A stretch of 36,000 nucleotides of DNA from Cristatella mucedo (Eukaryota; Bryozoa; Phylactolaemata; Cristatellidae), in NCBI GenBank assembly GCA_009760855.2, contig WPIO01000006.1, positions 5,770,001-5,806,000 on the forward strand, written 5' to 3'. A program made the position numbers and the translations under genes. Each line of letters opens with the position of its first letter. Positions within the stretch are counted from its first letter, which is position 1. A model generated the notes under the pieces. It was not told where the DNA came from and made no database searches. It saw only the letters and a program-made list of their open reading frames with translations. Below are positions 1 through 9,767 of the stretch, piece by piece.

Positions 1-140
1 GAGGCCATCGGACATGCACATCATGCTAGCCACTAGGTCAGCTGAAATCAATCTTGTAGCTCGTTCAAAGCAACGAGATTTAGGCCACGGCGAGCGATGC
101 AGAACTGGCGGATGGCCAAAATATAAATTAAGCTACTCAC

Positions 141-260
141 ATCTTTATACCATGTAGATCGCGGCCATACTCGTGTCAAGTAACTGCCGACTCCTCCGCC
201 AACTAAGGGTGCGCCTATGAGGAAAGCGGATTTGGCGAGTTCCAAGTAAGATGACGGCAT
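141..260 (-). CDS. TSPO-like translocator protein, first coding exon (partial gene, continues left of window)
   Basis: Forty codons from an ATG at 260 down to a GTGAGT splice donor at 140-135. TSPO proteins are five-helix membrane proteins, mainly of the outer mitochondrial membrane, that bind cholesterol and porphyrins. The exon matches the family's N-terminus: a hydrophobic first helix (residues 9-25), the glycine run plus serine and TR (GGGVGSYLTR, residues 21-30), and WYKD at residues 37-40, where family members have WY followed by a KPSW/KPRF-type motif. The donor falls after a complete codon, and the motif expected next (LRKPRFTPPG) is present only on the opposite strand at 6224, also in phase 0. 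The intron and remaining exons of this copy would lie left of base 141; in the 140 bases visible I see no second exon. An upstream in-frame TTG at 266 is not needed as a start. The gene family is fairly secure; whether this copy is complete cannot be seen. Confidence 0.68.
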
Positions 261-1537
261 CTGCAACCGAACACAAGCTGATTACGAGACGCCGAGCCGC
301 TGCCTTTCCAGCTGCAGATGTGGGCCACTGGTCCATCCACTTCCCTGCATAACTAGACCTGAATTCAGCACGGCATTACTTCTTCTCGGCATCACTGTCA
401 CTGCTTCCAGATAAACCAAGAAAATGCAAAAAGTGCAACATGCAAATGCCTTTTTATATTTATTATTTCTATGAACTAGTGACTACATGGCAAGCATAAA
501 TAAATATGCAAAAAAATCACAATAAATACAAAAACCCCAAAGAAGTTAGATATAAAGCTTCTGATTATGCCAACTATTTATTGCCCACCATCAAATGGTC
601 AAAAGCGCATAAAATACGACAATCGCCCATTCGGCATTTGTCTGGCAAGAGAGCCTAGAGACTGGCCAAGTCAGCTCAGTCTAGTGAGCAGCCTGGCTAG
701 GTAAAGAATAACCATTTATCTTAGGCATCAAAGTTTAACTGCATGGTAGGCAAAATGCAGCTGGATACACGAGCAAGAATGCATGCATGCACCAGATCGT
801 CAAGCGATTACATAAATGAGACTTGAGGCTTCTGACTTTGACGTATTACCGGATACTTAACAAGGACTAACTAACTAACAACTAACGTGGACTAGGTCAA
901 AACCCTAAGCATGAACATACCAGTTAGTACAAGCCAAGTCAGTCGGTACAACAACATCCTTAAACCATCAAGAAATAAGTTTACATACTTGAATACAATA
1001 ACGCACTTTATTGATGTATAAATTCAAATCGGTGGTTTCCTAAAGATGACATTTCTAGCAATCGTTAGACATCCCGTCATTCAACCTGTACATAAAAAGA
1101 GAGCCTACACGCCCTGCAAATTATCATGCAACAAACTATACCTTGGCTCACAAGCCCACACACCCCCACATTGACATTTGGGCACATAATTCTCCCAAAA
1201 TAGTAAGACAAATGCATACACCATCCTACAACACACATCAATGGATGGGCAAAAACTAGCAAAAACCTGCAACACACACACACTAATCACTAAACCAAAA
1301 CCTACAGGCACCCCTCAAAAAATTATTATACATCTTCACGAACCAACGCACTTCAAATAACCTATAAACTAAGTTGTGAATGCACAATTACATACAAAAC
1401 ACACACATCCAAACGTATATGCACACATCCAAACGCATACATGCAAGGGGGCCAAGTAAACACGCACACAGATGAGCGTGCCGTTTTTCTCACCGATAAG
1501 AATGGTAAGTCGCGAGTGACAAGTACGGTAAAGTTAC
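261..1537. other. Stretch without recognised gene, upstream of the minus-strand TSPO-like exon
   Basis: No exon or clear mobile element was recognised. The first few hundred bases should hold the 5' UTR and promoter of the minus-strand exon, but no TATA box or initiator could be assigned. From about 480 to 1030 the sequence is AT-rich. From about 1390 to 1450 there is a short partial duplication of a CACATCCAAACG unit. Confidence 0.4.
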
Positions 1538-1620
1538 AGGATAGCTGATTCAACAGCCTCGTTTATAAAGGGGCAGAAGAGTCCCAGTGTCACCTGCCAT
1601 CACCAACCCGTTTGTCGACT
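1538..1620 (-). repeat. Fragment of SINE family 1 (3' part)
   Basis: The stretch beginning TAGCTGATTCAACAGCCTC and continuing with a cagaagag block and a short C/A-rich block matches the non-tRNA part of the SINEs at 7893-8080 and 21412-21575, in the same orientation. The tRNA-like head with its B box is missing or unrecognisable here. Old fragment. Confidence 0.45.
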
Positions 1621-2499
1621 GAAAGCAACTGTTGGGATGCTTAAATTTGTTACATTACTGATGCTTAAAAGGTAAGGCTGCCCTCAGACGAGTTCATTTT
1701 CCCATAACGCCTGCACAACGACAGAAAGGCAGCATCGGGTCATACTCAGCTGTCCAGTGGACCGGCAACAATTTGCCAGTACCAGCACTACTACAGCATT
1801 CGAGCACAGGCTCAAAAGGCCAGGCCTACTATTACCACCTCGACAAGGACGCGAGCAAATTAGAAGGGGTGACACAGAGAAGTAAAGAACTAACCATGCA
1901 CTTCCACATAGAACTAACAACAATACTAATTACACGTTTTGCATTGCACCCTACGAGAACTAAATATCTATTTAGGTGCTTTACAACTTGCTGCACGAGG
2001 TGCAATAAACAAGAATTAATCGCAAGCAATGTATCACGCTAACGGAATCACTGAGCTCATTCTAAGACGAGAATGCATTGATAAGCAGCACACAAGAAGA
2101 AACTCAGTTAGAAGGACCCCTGGATAGTAATATGCACTTAATCATGCCAAGGCAAATGCAGAGCATGCAGAATAAAGAAAAGTTCACCGAAGTGCAGGGA
2201 CGGCTACACTACAACTAGAACTTCTACAGGTTACACGAAAACAGCTTGTTAATCTTACGAGTCAATTGAGCTGGGAACTAAAGACGTGTGACGGCATGTT
2301 CACTTATATTGAGCTAAATCAACCGCAAAAATGAGCTAGTAATGCTGCTAATGTAAGCAAAATCGCAGTGTTGCAACAAAGGGCTCGGTTCACTTAAGGA
2401 ATATCCTTGTTTTTTACACATACATATGAGATACTCGCTACAAATTATAATTATTGATATTTATTCGCATCCATAGACAGTGCGTTTATCGCTCAAATC
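1621..2499. other. Stretch without recognised gene
   Basis: Only short open frames on both strands, none with recognisable domains or convincing splice contexts. No simple repeat of note. Confidence 0.35.
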
Positions 2500-3180
2500 G
2501 AACGTTTCGGTTTGCAAGGCACGCACATACACCACCGTTTCAAACGGCGATCCGGCGCCTCTCTGCCTTCCCGGCTTTAAATAGGTCACCTTAAGTCAGT
2601 GTTTCAAAATAGATAGTCACATACGCAGACTTTCTTCCTAATCTCCGAACGAACGATGGAGGAAATTGACGATGGGTAAACGCGACGTAGAGGCAATTTT
2701 ATATTTCCCTTTTCGGTTGGCAGCAGTGCGGGGTGGGTGGTGGACACGCGCGCGTGCGGCGAGACCAAGAAGACGACACATACAATACACGGATGACTGC
2801 ACGTATGGCCACAAACGGATCAGGGAGCCTTGCACGCCCGCTGGCGGTCGCTGGCTTCGCGCCGGCTGCTCCGCTGAAGAGGAAGACAAAGGGGAAAGTG
2901 CGTCCGCACAGGCAGCCGGCGGACAGGCGGGCGCCGAAAGGAGGCAGCTTCGAAGGTATTGTACACCGCTATTGTTACGACACTCGAAGGGAGCTGGCTT
3001 TCTGAAACAGGCAGTTCTTCATTCGGTATCTTACACAGCTCAGCTCAGCTCAGCTCAAGAGGGCGGAAAGGTGCGTGCTGACACGTTATGGCCACTAACC
3101 ACATTTGCATGCTGACCCAGTGAAGTTATTCATTTTGTTTGTTTTTCAGCATGTTATTCTATTGGTATCACTTTGCAGGA
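2500..3180. other. GC/CpG-rich stretch with long shadow frames; possible regulatory or first-exon region
   Basis: Base composition shifts to CpG-rich between about 2500 and 2960, with overlapping open frames on both strands (the longest is 149 codons at 2666-3115), as GC-rich DNA gives by chance. A short ATG frame at 2656 reads seven codons before a GGTAAAC donor-like sequence, but nothing supports it as an exon. A pentamer run of AGCTC units lies near 3037-3058. I recognise no protein. A CpG-rich promoter is one reading, unproven. Confidence 0.3.
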
Positions 3181-3232
3181 AAAAGTTCTCTGAGGGCGCT
3201 TTATCAAGTGCAATATTATTATTATTATTATT
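3180..3232 (+). mobile_element. Tail-only fragment of the shared LINE-B/SINE 3' end
   Basis: The core AAGTTCTCTGAGGGCGCTTT followed by ATCAAGTGCA and an (ATT)n run is the 3' end found on the LINE-B copies and SINEs elsewhere in the window. It is almost identical to the 72-base insertion at 13445-13516. No element body precedes it, so this is an extremely 5'-truncated insertion. No clear target-site duplication was identified. Confidence 0.65.
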
Positions 3233-3826
3233 AAAGGTGGCCGCCGGCGGACGGTACTGCCGCGCGTACGTTCGCGCATACCCGTCGATCTAGCAAGCCG
3301 ATACCCTTCACGCAACGTCCGTTCATTTTTGTTGAGCAGTTATTATCAAGAATAAAACCATATTTATATTAAACGGGCATTACGCGAGCAAGCGTACTTT
3401 CCGGGAGATCGCCCGGTCGCGAACTGCGGTCTGCATACCAGGACGCGTCCTCTGCAGCGGTGACGGACCCACACCGTACATGCCGCCGTCGCGGCGAGTT
3501 TCGTAACTATGCAGCAGACGATAGGGTAAACCTATTCCGAAATATCGACGGTTATGCTCACCTTCGGCGCGAAGATAACAGCAACCGTAGGTCGGTAGCT
3601 AGCAACGCCCGGCGAGGCTGCGGCAGCACTTCAAGGCGAAGGTCACTTTAATCCGGCGCGGGCCGCCTGAACCGGAAGCACACCCCACTCAGTCCGTTTC
3701 GCCTAGCTCAATCTAGGATTGCCTGGGCTCATTCGTATGTGGGCCTTAAATGCATGCCTGTAAATTAGGCACTGATAAGGCTGCAAGAAGGTGTAGTGAT
3801 TGCTACTTCATATACTTCCCACTCCA

Positions 3827-3975
3827 ACGCTAGCCAGCGAATCGGAGCGTGGCGTCCCAGTTACACAACGCCAGCCGCGTCCAGCTTTAGGGGACGCTGC
3901 GCTCCGATGCTGGCGAATCGCATTGTTCCTGCAGCTAGGCGCAAGCCAAGACGCTAGCCAATCGGACCGCAGCGT
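3827..3975. promoter_or_regulatory. Three-copy CCAAT-like motif (two direct, one inverted)
   Basis: A roughly 25-30 base motif with core GCCA(GCGA)ATCGGA[GC]CG..GCGT occurs at 3827-3858 (+), 3890-3916 (-) and 3951-3975 (+). The third copy contains TAGCCAATCGGAC, a good match to the CCAAT box bound by NF-Y. The first two copies carry a GCGA or GC insertion inside the core. GC-rich surroundings fit a promoter, but no start site or first exon was found downstream, so a decayed mobile-element promoter is equally possible. Confidence 0.35.
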
Positions 3976-4046
3976 TTCTGTCATTCGTGGAGACTTTGGG
4001 ACAGAATCGAGGTCGGCTGGCCGGTTGGAAAAACAGCGCTAATCAT

Positions 4047-4170
4047 AATAATGATACTATACGTGATATAGCGCCCTCAGAGAACTCACTCTCTTTCTAG
4101 GCACTTTGGATTTTCTGCAAAGGAAGCACATTCGAATGGTTAGCGGTAGCATTCTCACCAAACAACAAGA
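4047..4170 (-). mobile_element. LINE-B 3' end, 5'-truncated copy
   Basis: Read on the minus strand, this ends in the family tail: CCTAGAAAGAGAGTGAGTTC, then GAGGGCGCTATATC and ATCATTATTATG. Before the tail lies the LINE-B 3' UTR block with CTACCGCTAACCAT, seen in related form at 25840-25895. No coding part remains. Confidence 0.6.
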
Positions 4171-4200
4171 ATAATACCGTTTGGGGTGACGAGCACAGGG

Positions 4201-4232
4201 TCAGCAAGTATGGCTCTCTCTCTCTCTCTCTC
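4201..4232. repeat. (CT)n microsatellite
   Basis: An uninterrupted run of CT dinucleotides of about 20 bases in a pyrimidine-rich surround. Confidence 0.85.
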
Positions 4233-4664
4233 CCCTCTTGACCTTGAGCGTAGCTGCTATTTTTGTCGGACCCTAGCTCTCGGTGTCCGTCCTTGGCCTA
4301 TTCGCTTCTGCCTGTACTTTATTAGATGGCTCCTGCGCCAGCTTACCATCCTTTCGCTCTTTGGCTAATGGAGTACAGTAGTCAGTCCACATCCTGACCG
4401 CTCTTTGTCTGACCAGAGCTCCATTCTAACCTTAGCGGATCTCGCTGTCAGACTGACACCTCGCTCCGCTCCCGGTTAACTAATGTGTATGATATTATAT
4501 TATTATTACCCTACCCAATTCTACTTGGCTAGTCCTCCCGCTACGGGTTGCTCTATCGGACCCACTAAGGCCAGGGCTAGTATCGCGGCCCTGGCCTGAG
4601 AACTGCCCGCAGAGCATATTCATCATTCATTCGTTGAACAACCGAAGCGATTCTGACTCGGTGG

Positions 4665-5140
4665 AGTGATTAGCTCTCAACTCGACCCGAACTTACTTGC
4701 TTGGCTTGAAGTTGTATCATCTCTCTCTTTTAGGTCTGTTCATTCTCTGGCTCCAGACCAGCTTTTAGAACTACTTTCCAATCAGACTTTGCATCATACC
4801 ACCAGCTCTTCTGATTCAAGCCCTTTAGCTGTACCTCGAGCCAACCTCAAATCCTTTCGAGACCATCCATTTAGTTCGTAAACTCCCAAAGGCTGAAACT
4901 CACTACCGACTGACGTCGTGACATCTGACTTGACGGGATTTAAAAGGAAGCTAAAACGCTTCTGTTCCTCTAGACCATGTACATGGTCCTCCTGATGTGT
5001 CCTTGTGTGCCTGTTCGTCCAGACACTGTGCGTGTTGCCACTAACAATATGCTCAGCCTTCGTTTATAGTGTGCGTAAAGAACGTAGAAACAGATCAAGT
5101 TCTCTAAGGGAGTTAAACAAATGTACTTGTATTACAATTA
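4665..5140 (+). mobile_element. LINE-B copy, 3' part of ORF plus 3' UTR (degraded)
   Basis: The translation includes SFRSVHSLAPDQLLELL and, after a stop, the block NLKSF-D--FSS-TPK--NSLPT. Both are the C-terminal region after the reverse transcriptase in CR1/L2-type LINEs, and match the better-kept copy at 25400-25800 (FRSLHSLAPAYLSDLL-like, SFGDRAFSSYAPKAWNSLP). The UTR (about 4975-5070) and the tail AGTTCTCTAAGGGAG follow in the order seen in other copies. Stops and frame breaks show it is dead. It meets a minus-strand SINE tail to tail near 5143. Confidence 0.75.
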
Positions 5141-5142
5141 CA

Positions 5143-5238
5143 TAAAACATAACTCATTTGTATAGCACCCTAAGAGAACCTAATCTCTGTTCAACCACTT
5201 TACTTCTGCTACTATGCTTGAGCCCACGACCTCGGCCA
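5143..5238 (-). mobile_element. SINE family 2 (tRNA-derived, LINE-B tail), 5'-truncated
   Basis: On the minus strand it carries GGCCGAGGTCGTGGGCTCAA, a B-box-like segment, followed by the shared tail ending GGTTCTCTTAGGGTGCTATA. The A-box end is not recognisable. Same layout as the copies at 20463-20598 and 18488-18620. Confidence 0.6.
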
Positions 5239-5620
5239 GAAAAGTGCAGCAGTAGTCATCGTTAGGAGGGTTGCTGCTGCTGTCGACTGCTGCAGTTGCC
5301 CTCCTGGGAGCTTTTGAGGACTGGCAGGCTTTTGTAGCTGCGGAAACTTCATTAAGCAGCAAACATCTGTACATGGCTGGTGAAAACTGAGAGACCACCA
5401 AAACATTTGCAATCATTGTGCTCCCATGGCTTGGTTCTGTGATCGTTGGAAAGGCTACCGACACCAACAGCTGGGCTCACTCTGATTGGTACAAGCAGTT
5501 GCGTAGCTGTGGCATCGTGCTTCTGAAGCTGCAGCTCACAGTACACTGCACACATGCCTGCCATCAGTGGTGATAGGCAAGACCACGCATAGTAAACCTG
5601 CCACTCCGCACGAGACAGCA
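5239..5620. other. Stretch without recognised gene
   Basis: Short CTG/CAG-rich segment near 5272-5300, otherwise unremarkable. No exon recognised. Confidence 0.35.
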
Positions 5621-5621
5621 T

Positions 5622-5628
5622 ATGTGCA

Positions 5629-5714
<86 letters not shown>
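5622..5714. repeat. (GT)n microsatellite
   Basis: About 90 bases of almost perfect GT dinucleotides. Long alternating purine-pyrimidine runs of this kind can adopt Z-DNA. The His/Thr and Val/Cys-rich open frames across it are artefacts of the repeat. Confidence 0.97.
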
Positions 5715-5718
<4 letters not shown>

Positions 5719-6223
5719 CGTGCTTGTGTGCTTTGCATGTCGGCTTGCACATGCATGCGTAGAATTGGTGCATCAGAAAGTTTGGGTGAGTGAGTCGTGC
5801 GCTGAGTTGCAGCAGATTAGCAACGGTGATGCAGCCCGGCAATTCAGTGCAAGTGCAGCTTCAACACTGGACACAGAATCGCTGTGACCGCTGTGACAGA
5901 ACACAATCATCCTGAGCCGGCTCCTGTCGAATCCGATCGCTGAGATGTGCTCAAGCAACATGCTCTAGTGTCCCAATCCATCTCGGCTCACACTGTGATA
6001 GCTGTATGAGAGAAGACACGTAGGAATACGTTTCATGTAAAGCTACGTTAACACAGTCAAACGTGCTCTCACCTGAGATGCATGCGGGTCACTCTTGTCG
6101 CGACTATCACTCGGCAGCGATACAAAAGGTCGTGTTCCCAAACTTCTGCCCTACGCGTTTGCCATTTGTTGTCTCGAGCTTTGTACTGCACGTGCTGACT
6201 ATCGGCACTGACCGTCATTTCAG

Positions 6224-6429
6224 CTGAGAAAGCCTCGGTTTACGCCACCTGGCTGGTTGCTTCGGGCCGTGTGGACAGCCCTGTACGACACCATCGGCTA
6301 TGCCTCCTGCCTCGTGTACCGTGCCAGTGTGACCCGTGGCCCTGAAGTCATGTTGCCGCTGGTCGTCTTTGCGGTGTCATCGACTGGTCTTGGGGCCCGC
6401 TCTTTTTCAACTGTAAGAACTATAGTCTG
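6224..6429 (+). pseudogene. TSPO-like second coding exon, with a frame break
   Basis: A pyrimidine-rich acceptor (CATTTCAG, ending at 6223) opens a frame starting LRKPRFTPPGWLLRAVW, the family's loop and start of helix 2 (compare KPSWHPPHWVLGPVW in human TSPO). It continues through YDTIGYASCLVYRAS and PEVMLPLVVFAVS. Near 6378 the frame breaks: the motif expected next, NWAWxPxFF, is read two bases on as DWSWGPLFFNCKNYSL (6382-6429), ending at a GTGAGT donor (6430). About seven bases appear lost relative to the family spacing. In the original frame a second donor-like GTAAGA occurs at 6413, but using it would discard the conserved motif. The gene family is secure; whether the break is real, a sequencing error or a species-specific feature is open. 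Confidence 0.7.
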
Positions 6430-7491
6430 GTGAGTGCATTTGTCTCATTCACACGAGTGTCGCGCGTTCTAGCTCCTTGCAGGAGCATTCCTGGCGACTG
6501 TGGCTGTGGGCTCTTGTTTTATGCTAACGTTGCTTATTAGCTGGCTTGCAACTGTCTTGCTTTTGGTGCATCAGGCCGAGCACATCAGGCCGCTGCTGCC
6601 GGTTTTCACGTTGCTGACATGCTGCACGCCTCAGAGCTGCTTGTAAAGCTTCGTCCATTTGATGGCTTAGTGCCCTACGACCCGACGTTCATTCGTACTA
6701 ATGACTTGTACTCACCACGTGAGCAACTATCGTCCATGCTTCACCCCATGATGCCACAGCAAAGCATTTCAGGGACATCACAGTGCTCATAGGCTCCACA
6801 GTGTGTTCGCTAACGTGCTAGAGTCTGCACTGTGTGCTGTTATGGGCGAGTACTTGCGAGCGTGTGTGTGTCTCCGTAGGCACATGTGTATATATACAAG
6901 TGTATATGTATGATGTGTGGTTCGAATCTGCTCGTTTGCTTGCGCGTGTGTGCACGTGTGTGTACATGTGTGTGCTCGCATCAAAGTGAAGTGACAGGTG
7001 ACACATATGTGGCGATTTTTATTAACCCAAATAAGTATGTGTGTCGATTGTAATGAAGCCATCCTGGTACCTGCACATCCTGCGAGTACTAGAACTTTTG
7101 ATGGATCCCGATATTGCATTATATGTATGCCGTGTAATGGTTTGGTTTTATTGTCAATTACAATTACATTTATTGACAATTAATTACATTTAATTACATT
7201 AATTTAATTTAATTACATTTATTGTAAATTGTCAATGTAATGTAATTGTGAATAAATTAAATTATAAATGGTTTGCTTTGTAATGATTTGCACCACGGTT
7301 TGCTTCTGCATTCCGGTAGGCTTTCAACTGTCTTATTTTCCTGCTGTTGTCAGCAGCATGTCTAGGGTTACTGTGATTTGAGTTGGGGGCCAAACATGAC
7401 CTTGATTGCATGGCCGTTTCCCTCAGGGGGGGCTGAAGAGGGTTAGGTCATGCTTCTTCAACTCGACCTGTAATGAAGGTCCTGGGCCTGC
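6430..7491. other. Intron-like stretch between TSPO-like exons; AT-rich block
   Basis: No convincing further TSPO exon was found. From about 7140 to 7265 the sequence is very AT-rich, built from repeated TTAATTACATT-like words, and forms an imperfect inverted repeat around the word TTGTCAATTACAATTACATT. A run of TG-rich sequence lies at about 6860-6975. Confidence 0.4.
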
Positions 7492-7513
7492 TGTGTCTAC
7501 CCTTTTATACAAT

Positions 7514-7591
<78 letters not shown>

Positions 7592-7631
7592 TATGTATGT
7601 ATATATATAATTGTATAAAAGGGTAGACACA
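7492..7631. repeat. AT-rich palindrome 1
   Basis: The left arm begins TGTGTCTACCCTTTTATACA and the right arm ends with its exact reverse complement (TGTATAAAAGGGTAGACACA). The arms match for about 35 bases, and the centre is (AT)n. This is the layout of palindromic AT-rich repeats able to form cruciforms. It shares base 7631 with the next palindrome. Confidence 0.9.
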
Positions 7632-7646
7632 ATGGCTGGTGGTACA

Positions 7647-7710
<64 letters not shown>

Positions 7711-7738
7711 ATATGTATATATTGTACCAACAGCCATT
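7631..7738. repeat. AT-rich palindrome 2
   Basis: The left arm AATGGCTGGTGGTACAATAT and the right arm, whose reverse complement is AATGGCTGTTGGTACAATAT, differ by one base. The (AT)n centre contains a (GT)n patch near the right side. The arm sequence is unrelated to palindrome 1, so the pair is not a simple duplication. Confidence 0.9.
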
Positions 7739-7892
7739 TTCCGATCTTTCCTGACGTAGGGTTACCGGTCGGCAGTGATGAGGCCCTTCGTGGTCGGGGC
7801 TCTCGGCAGCAGGTGGCCAAACTATGAAGCTTGCCTTGCTGACCTCGACGTTGCACGCGAGCGTGTGACGGTAGGACAGCGCTCAGGGCTAA

Positions 7893-8080
7893 TTTATAAA
7901 AAAAATTATTCTAGCTGATTTAACAGCCTCCCTTTGTATAGCGACAGAAGAGCCTTAACGGCTATCACCACCGCTTGCAGTGGCGATATAGGATCGCCCA
8001 CCGGAGGATTCGAACCCACGACCTCGGCACCGAGGTCGTGAAAAGCAACCGCCTTACCTAGTGAGTCATCACGGCTCATA
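7893..8080 (-). mobile_element. SINE family 1, tRNA-derived, near full length
   Basis: On the minus strand the head has an A-box-like TGACTCACTAGG (8069-8058) and a perfect RNA polymerase III B box GGTTCGAATCC (8016-8006). It continues through a block with GGGCGATCCTATATCGCC to GAGGCTGTTAAATCAGCTAG and ends in an A/T-rich tail. Between the boxes lies a perfect 11-base-pair hairpin (CACGACCTCGG and its complement, two-base loop). The copy at 21412-21575 has the same parts. It lies within the presumed last intron of the TSPO-like sequence. Confidence 0.85.
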
Positions 8081-8381
8081 TGTACAAGTTAAATAAACAG
8101 TAAATCGTTATATATATATGGATTTATTAAAACATTTAACGTGTGTATATACATTAGCCAGTGGTGCTCTGCCCTGTCGGTGCTACCCAGGCTCACTGAG
8201 GTTTGCTGCTGGAGATCTCTATGCCAGCACTTGATCGCTGGACCTACCAGGTGTCTGCACTTCGTTAGGTGCTGCCAAAGTCATATCGATAGTCATTGTT
8301 ACAGCCTCTAAGCAAAGACAGTCACTGTCTGAGTATTTAGAGACTCTGTGGCCTGCAGCGATTCCTCTTTATGTGGCTAAG

Positions 8382-8641
8382 TGCCAACGAAAACCTGTTG
8401 TGTGACTGCTTATGCCTGCACGGTCTGCATTTTGACCATGTTGGGAGGAGTAGCAACAAGCGCTGGGCTGTTCTACGGTGCGAACCGTGCTGCATCGTAT
8501 TTCATGCTCCCTTACATCGCTTGGCTCATACTGGCGTCTAACATTACTTACTCGATATGGATGAACAACCCTCCGGCTGAGCTCAAGTACCGAAGGACGT
8601 TCTTCGGCAGCCAGATAGGTGCTTCCAAGAAGCACCGATAG
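8382..8641 (+). pseudogene. TSPO-like last coding exon
   Basis: The frame reads TAYACTVCILTMLGGVATSA, then FYGANRAASYFMLPYIAWLI and LASNITYSIWMNN, ending KKHR and TAG at 8641. This aligns without gaps over about 40 residues to TSPO helices 4-5 (human LVDLLLVSGAAAAT, LYPYLAWLAFATTLNYCVW). The region PYIAWL to IW covers the family's cholesterol-recognition segment; a Y is present but the basic residue lies several positions later. The only AG near the 5' edge (8380-8381) gives a phase that does not join cleanly to the donor at 6430, so a small exon is missed or the copy has a second break. The poly(A) signal at 8887 supports a former or present 3' end. Labelled pseudogene because of the combined defects; a working gene with odd splicing is possible. 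Confidence 0.65.
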
Positions 8642-8886
8642 ACTAACATCAGCACGTTATCCGTTGCTGTGTCATCAGGTCCAGACGGCAAAAACACGCG
8701 ACTGGTGACTGGAAGGCACAGGTGATCAGTCGTCAAACCATATAGGGGTATTCGCTTGTGCCACTAGAAGGTCTCAGTGTGTGTACACGTACGCCATCAG
8801 TAATCTGCTATTCTGTATTTGTACGCACGTGCCATCATTGTTTTGCTATTCTCTATATTCGTTGGGTTTCGTAATTACCTTTTTCA

Positions 8887-8892
8887 AATAAA
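8887..8892 (+). terminator. Poly(A) signal AATAAA after the TSPO-like last exon
   Basis: Canonical AATAAA 245 bases beyond the stop codon, in TTCAAATAAAATTTGTC, followed by GT-containing sequence. Placement fits a normal 3' UTR. Confidence 0.55.
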
Positions 8893-9767
8893 ATTTGTCA
8901 AGAGCAGTCTATCGGCAGCAAATGGGCTTCGCTGCCTTTCTTTTCGTGAAATATGACCAGAGCACTCCACTCTATGAATCCTCAGAGATCGTGGAATTTT
9001 TCCCCAAATACACTGCTGTCACATATTTCTTGTGACAATACCTTGCCATCTATCTACTAGCATCTAGCCCAGTTTTCTTTTTCAGTGGTTTTACGTCCTT
9101 AGGTGCACCCACAACTTATATAGGCTTTGTAGGCACACTCGTGAACCTAGTATAGGCCGCAAGCAGGGTGATAATGGCTAATGTAGGCTGGTTCTAGCTG
9201 GGTGGGGCGAAGAGCACTTTTGCATTGTGAAAGCTGGCTTCATAGGAGAAGCCAGCATAACTACGTATGATTAGCAGCGCTTAGCAGCCGAAAAGGACTA
9301 CGAAATTAGGTTAGCAGACAGAAGAAAGCAGGAGAGACTTTTAGGTAAACAGCGAATAGAACATAGGTGCTCTTGCGAGACTCGAGATCTGTCGGTATAT
9401 GTTCATCGATCTCACGTTTCTGTCATCTGTGGTTTTCGTGGCAGATCGCTGGCCAACCGTGGGTTTGTTGTGCCAAGGGCTAGGCGTGCAGCATGGCTGG
9501 ATAACGGGGCAGGTTTCGGGTCAAGCCGAACAGACAGCCCCGTACTAGAGATGGGATTGTGAGCTCAGGACTCTGTATGATGAGCTTGCTCCTGGTTGGG
9601 CCTGCGTTCTAGCACGTTAGGCCAAAGCGTGTCCTTAATGAAGCCCCTGGTTCAAATACTCTTTACCTTGCTTAGTGTACCTCGTAGCATTGCGATGTAG
9701 GGGTAGGTTTTCGATCCAGCGACCCGTAATCAGGGCAAGCATTGTGCCAACCGTTCTTAACAGTAAT
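8893..9767. other. Stretch without recognised gene
   Basis: No exon found. A segment near 9690-9760 has a weak tRNA-like look on the minus strand directly before a LINE-B tail, but the boxes are too poor to call a SINE. Confidence 0.35.

Noticed and set aside
41-50. A TTTCAG|CTG on the minus strand as the acceptor of TSPO exon 2
   Set aside because: The frame after it stops after two codons (CTG ACC TAG) and shows none of the expected KPRFTPPG motif.
2666-3115. A 149-codon plus-strand frame
   Set aside because: Overlapping frames on both strands in GC-rich DNA, with no domain, no splice context and no codon signal that I could see.
5352-5887. Open frames rich in His/Thr or Val/Cys across 5622-5714
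   Set aside because: They are translations of the (GT)n microsatellite.
6413-6418. GTAAGA as the donor of the TSPO-like second exon
   Set aside because: Using it keeps the original frame but loses the conserved DWSWGPLFF motif, which ends exactly at the GTGAGT donor at 6430.
7406-7856. Tyr/Ile-rich frames over the AT palindromes
   Set aside because: They come from (AT)n repeats; the structure is palindromic, not coding.
8006-8069. A functional tRNA gene on the minus strand
   Set aside because: A and B boxes are present, but the body cannot fold as a tRNA and the same unit with the same non-tRNA 3' part recurs at 21412-21575, so it is a SINE.
9690-9760. A further SINE before the LINE-B tail
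   Set aside because: The B-box-like sequence is too poor and no A box could be placed.
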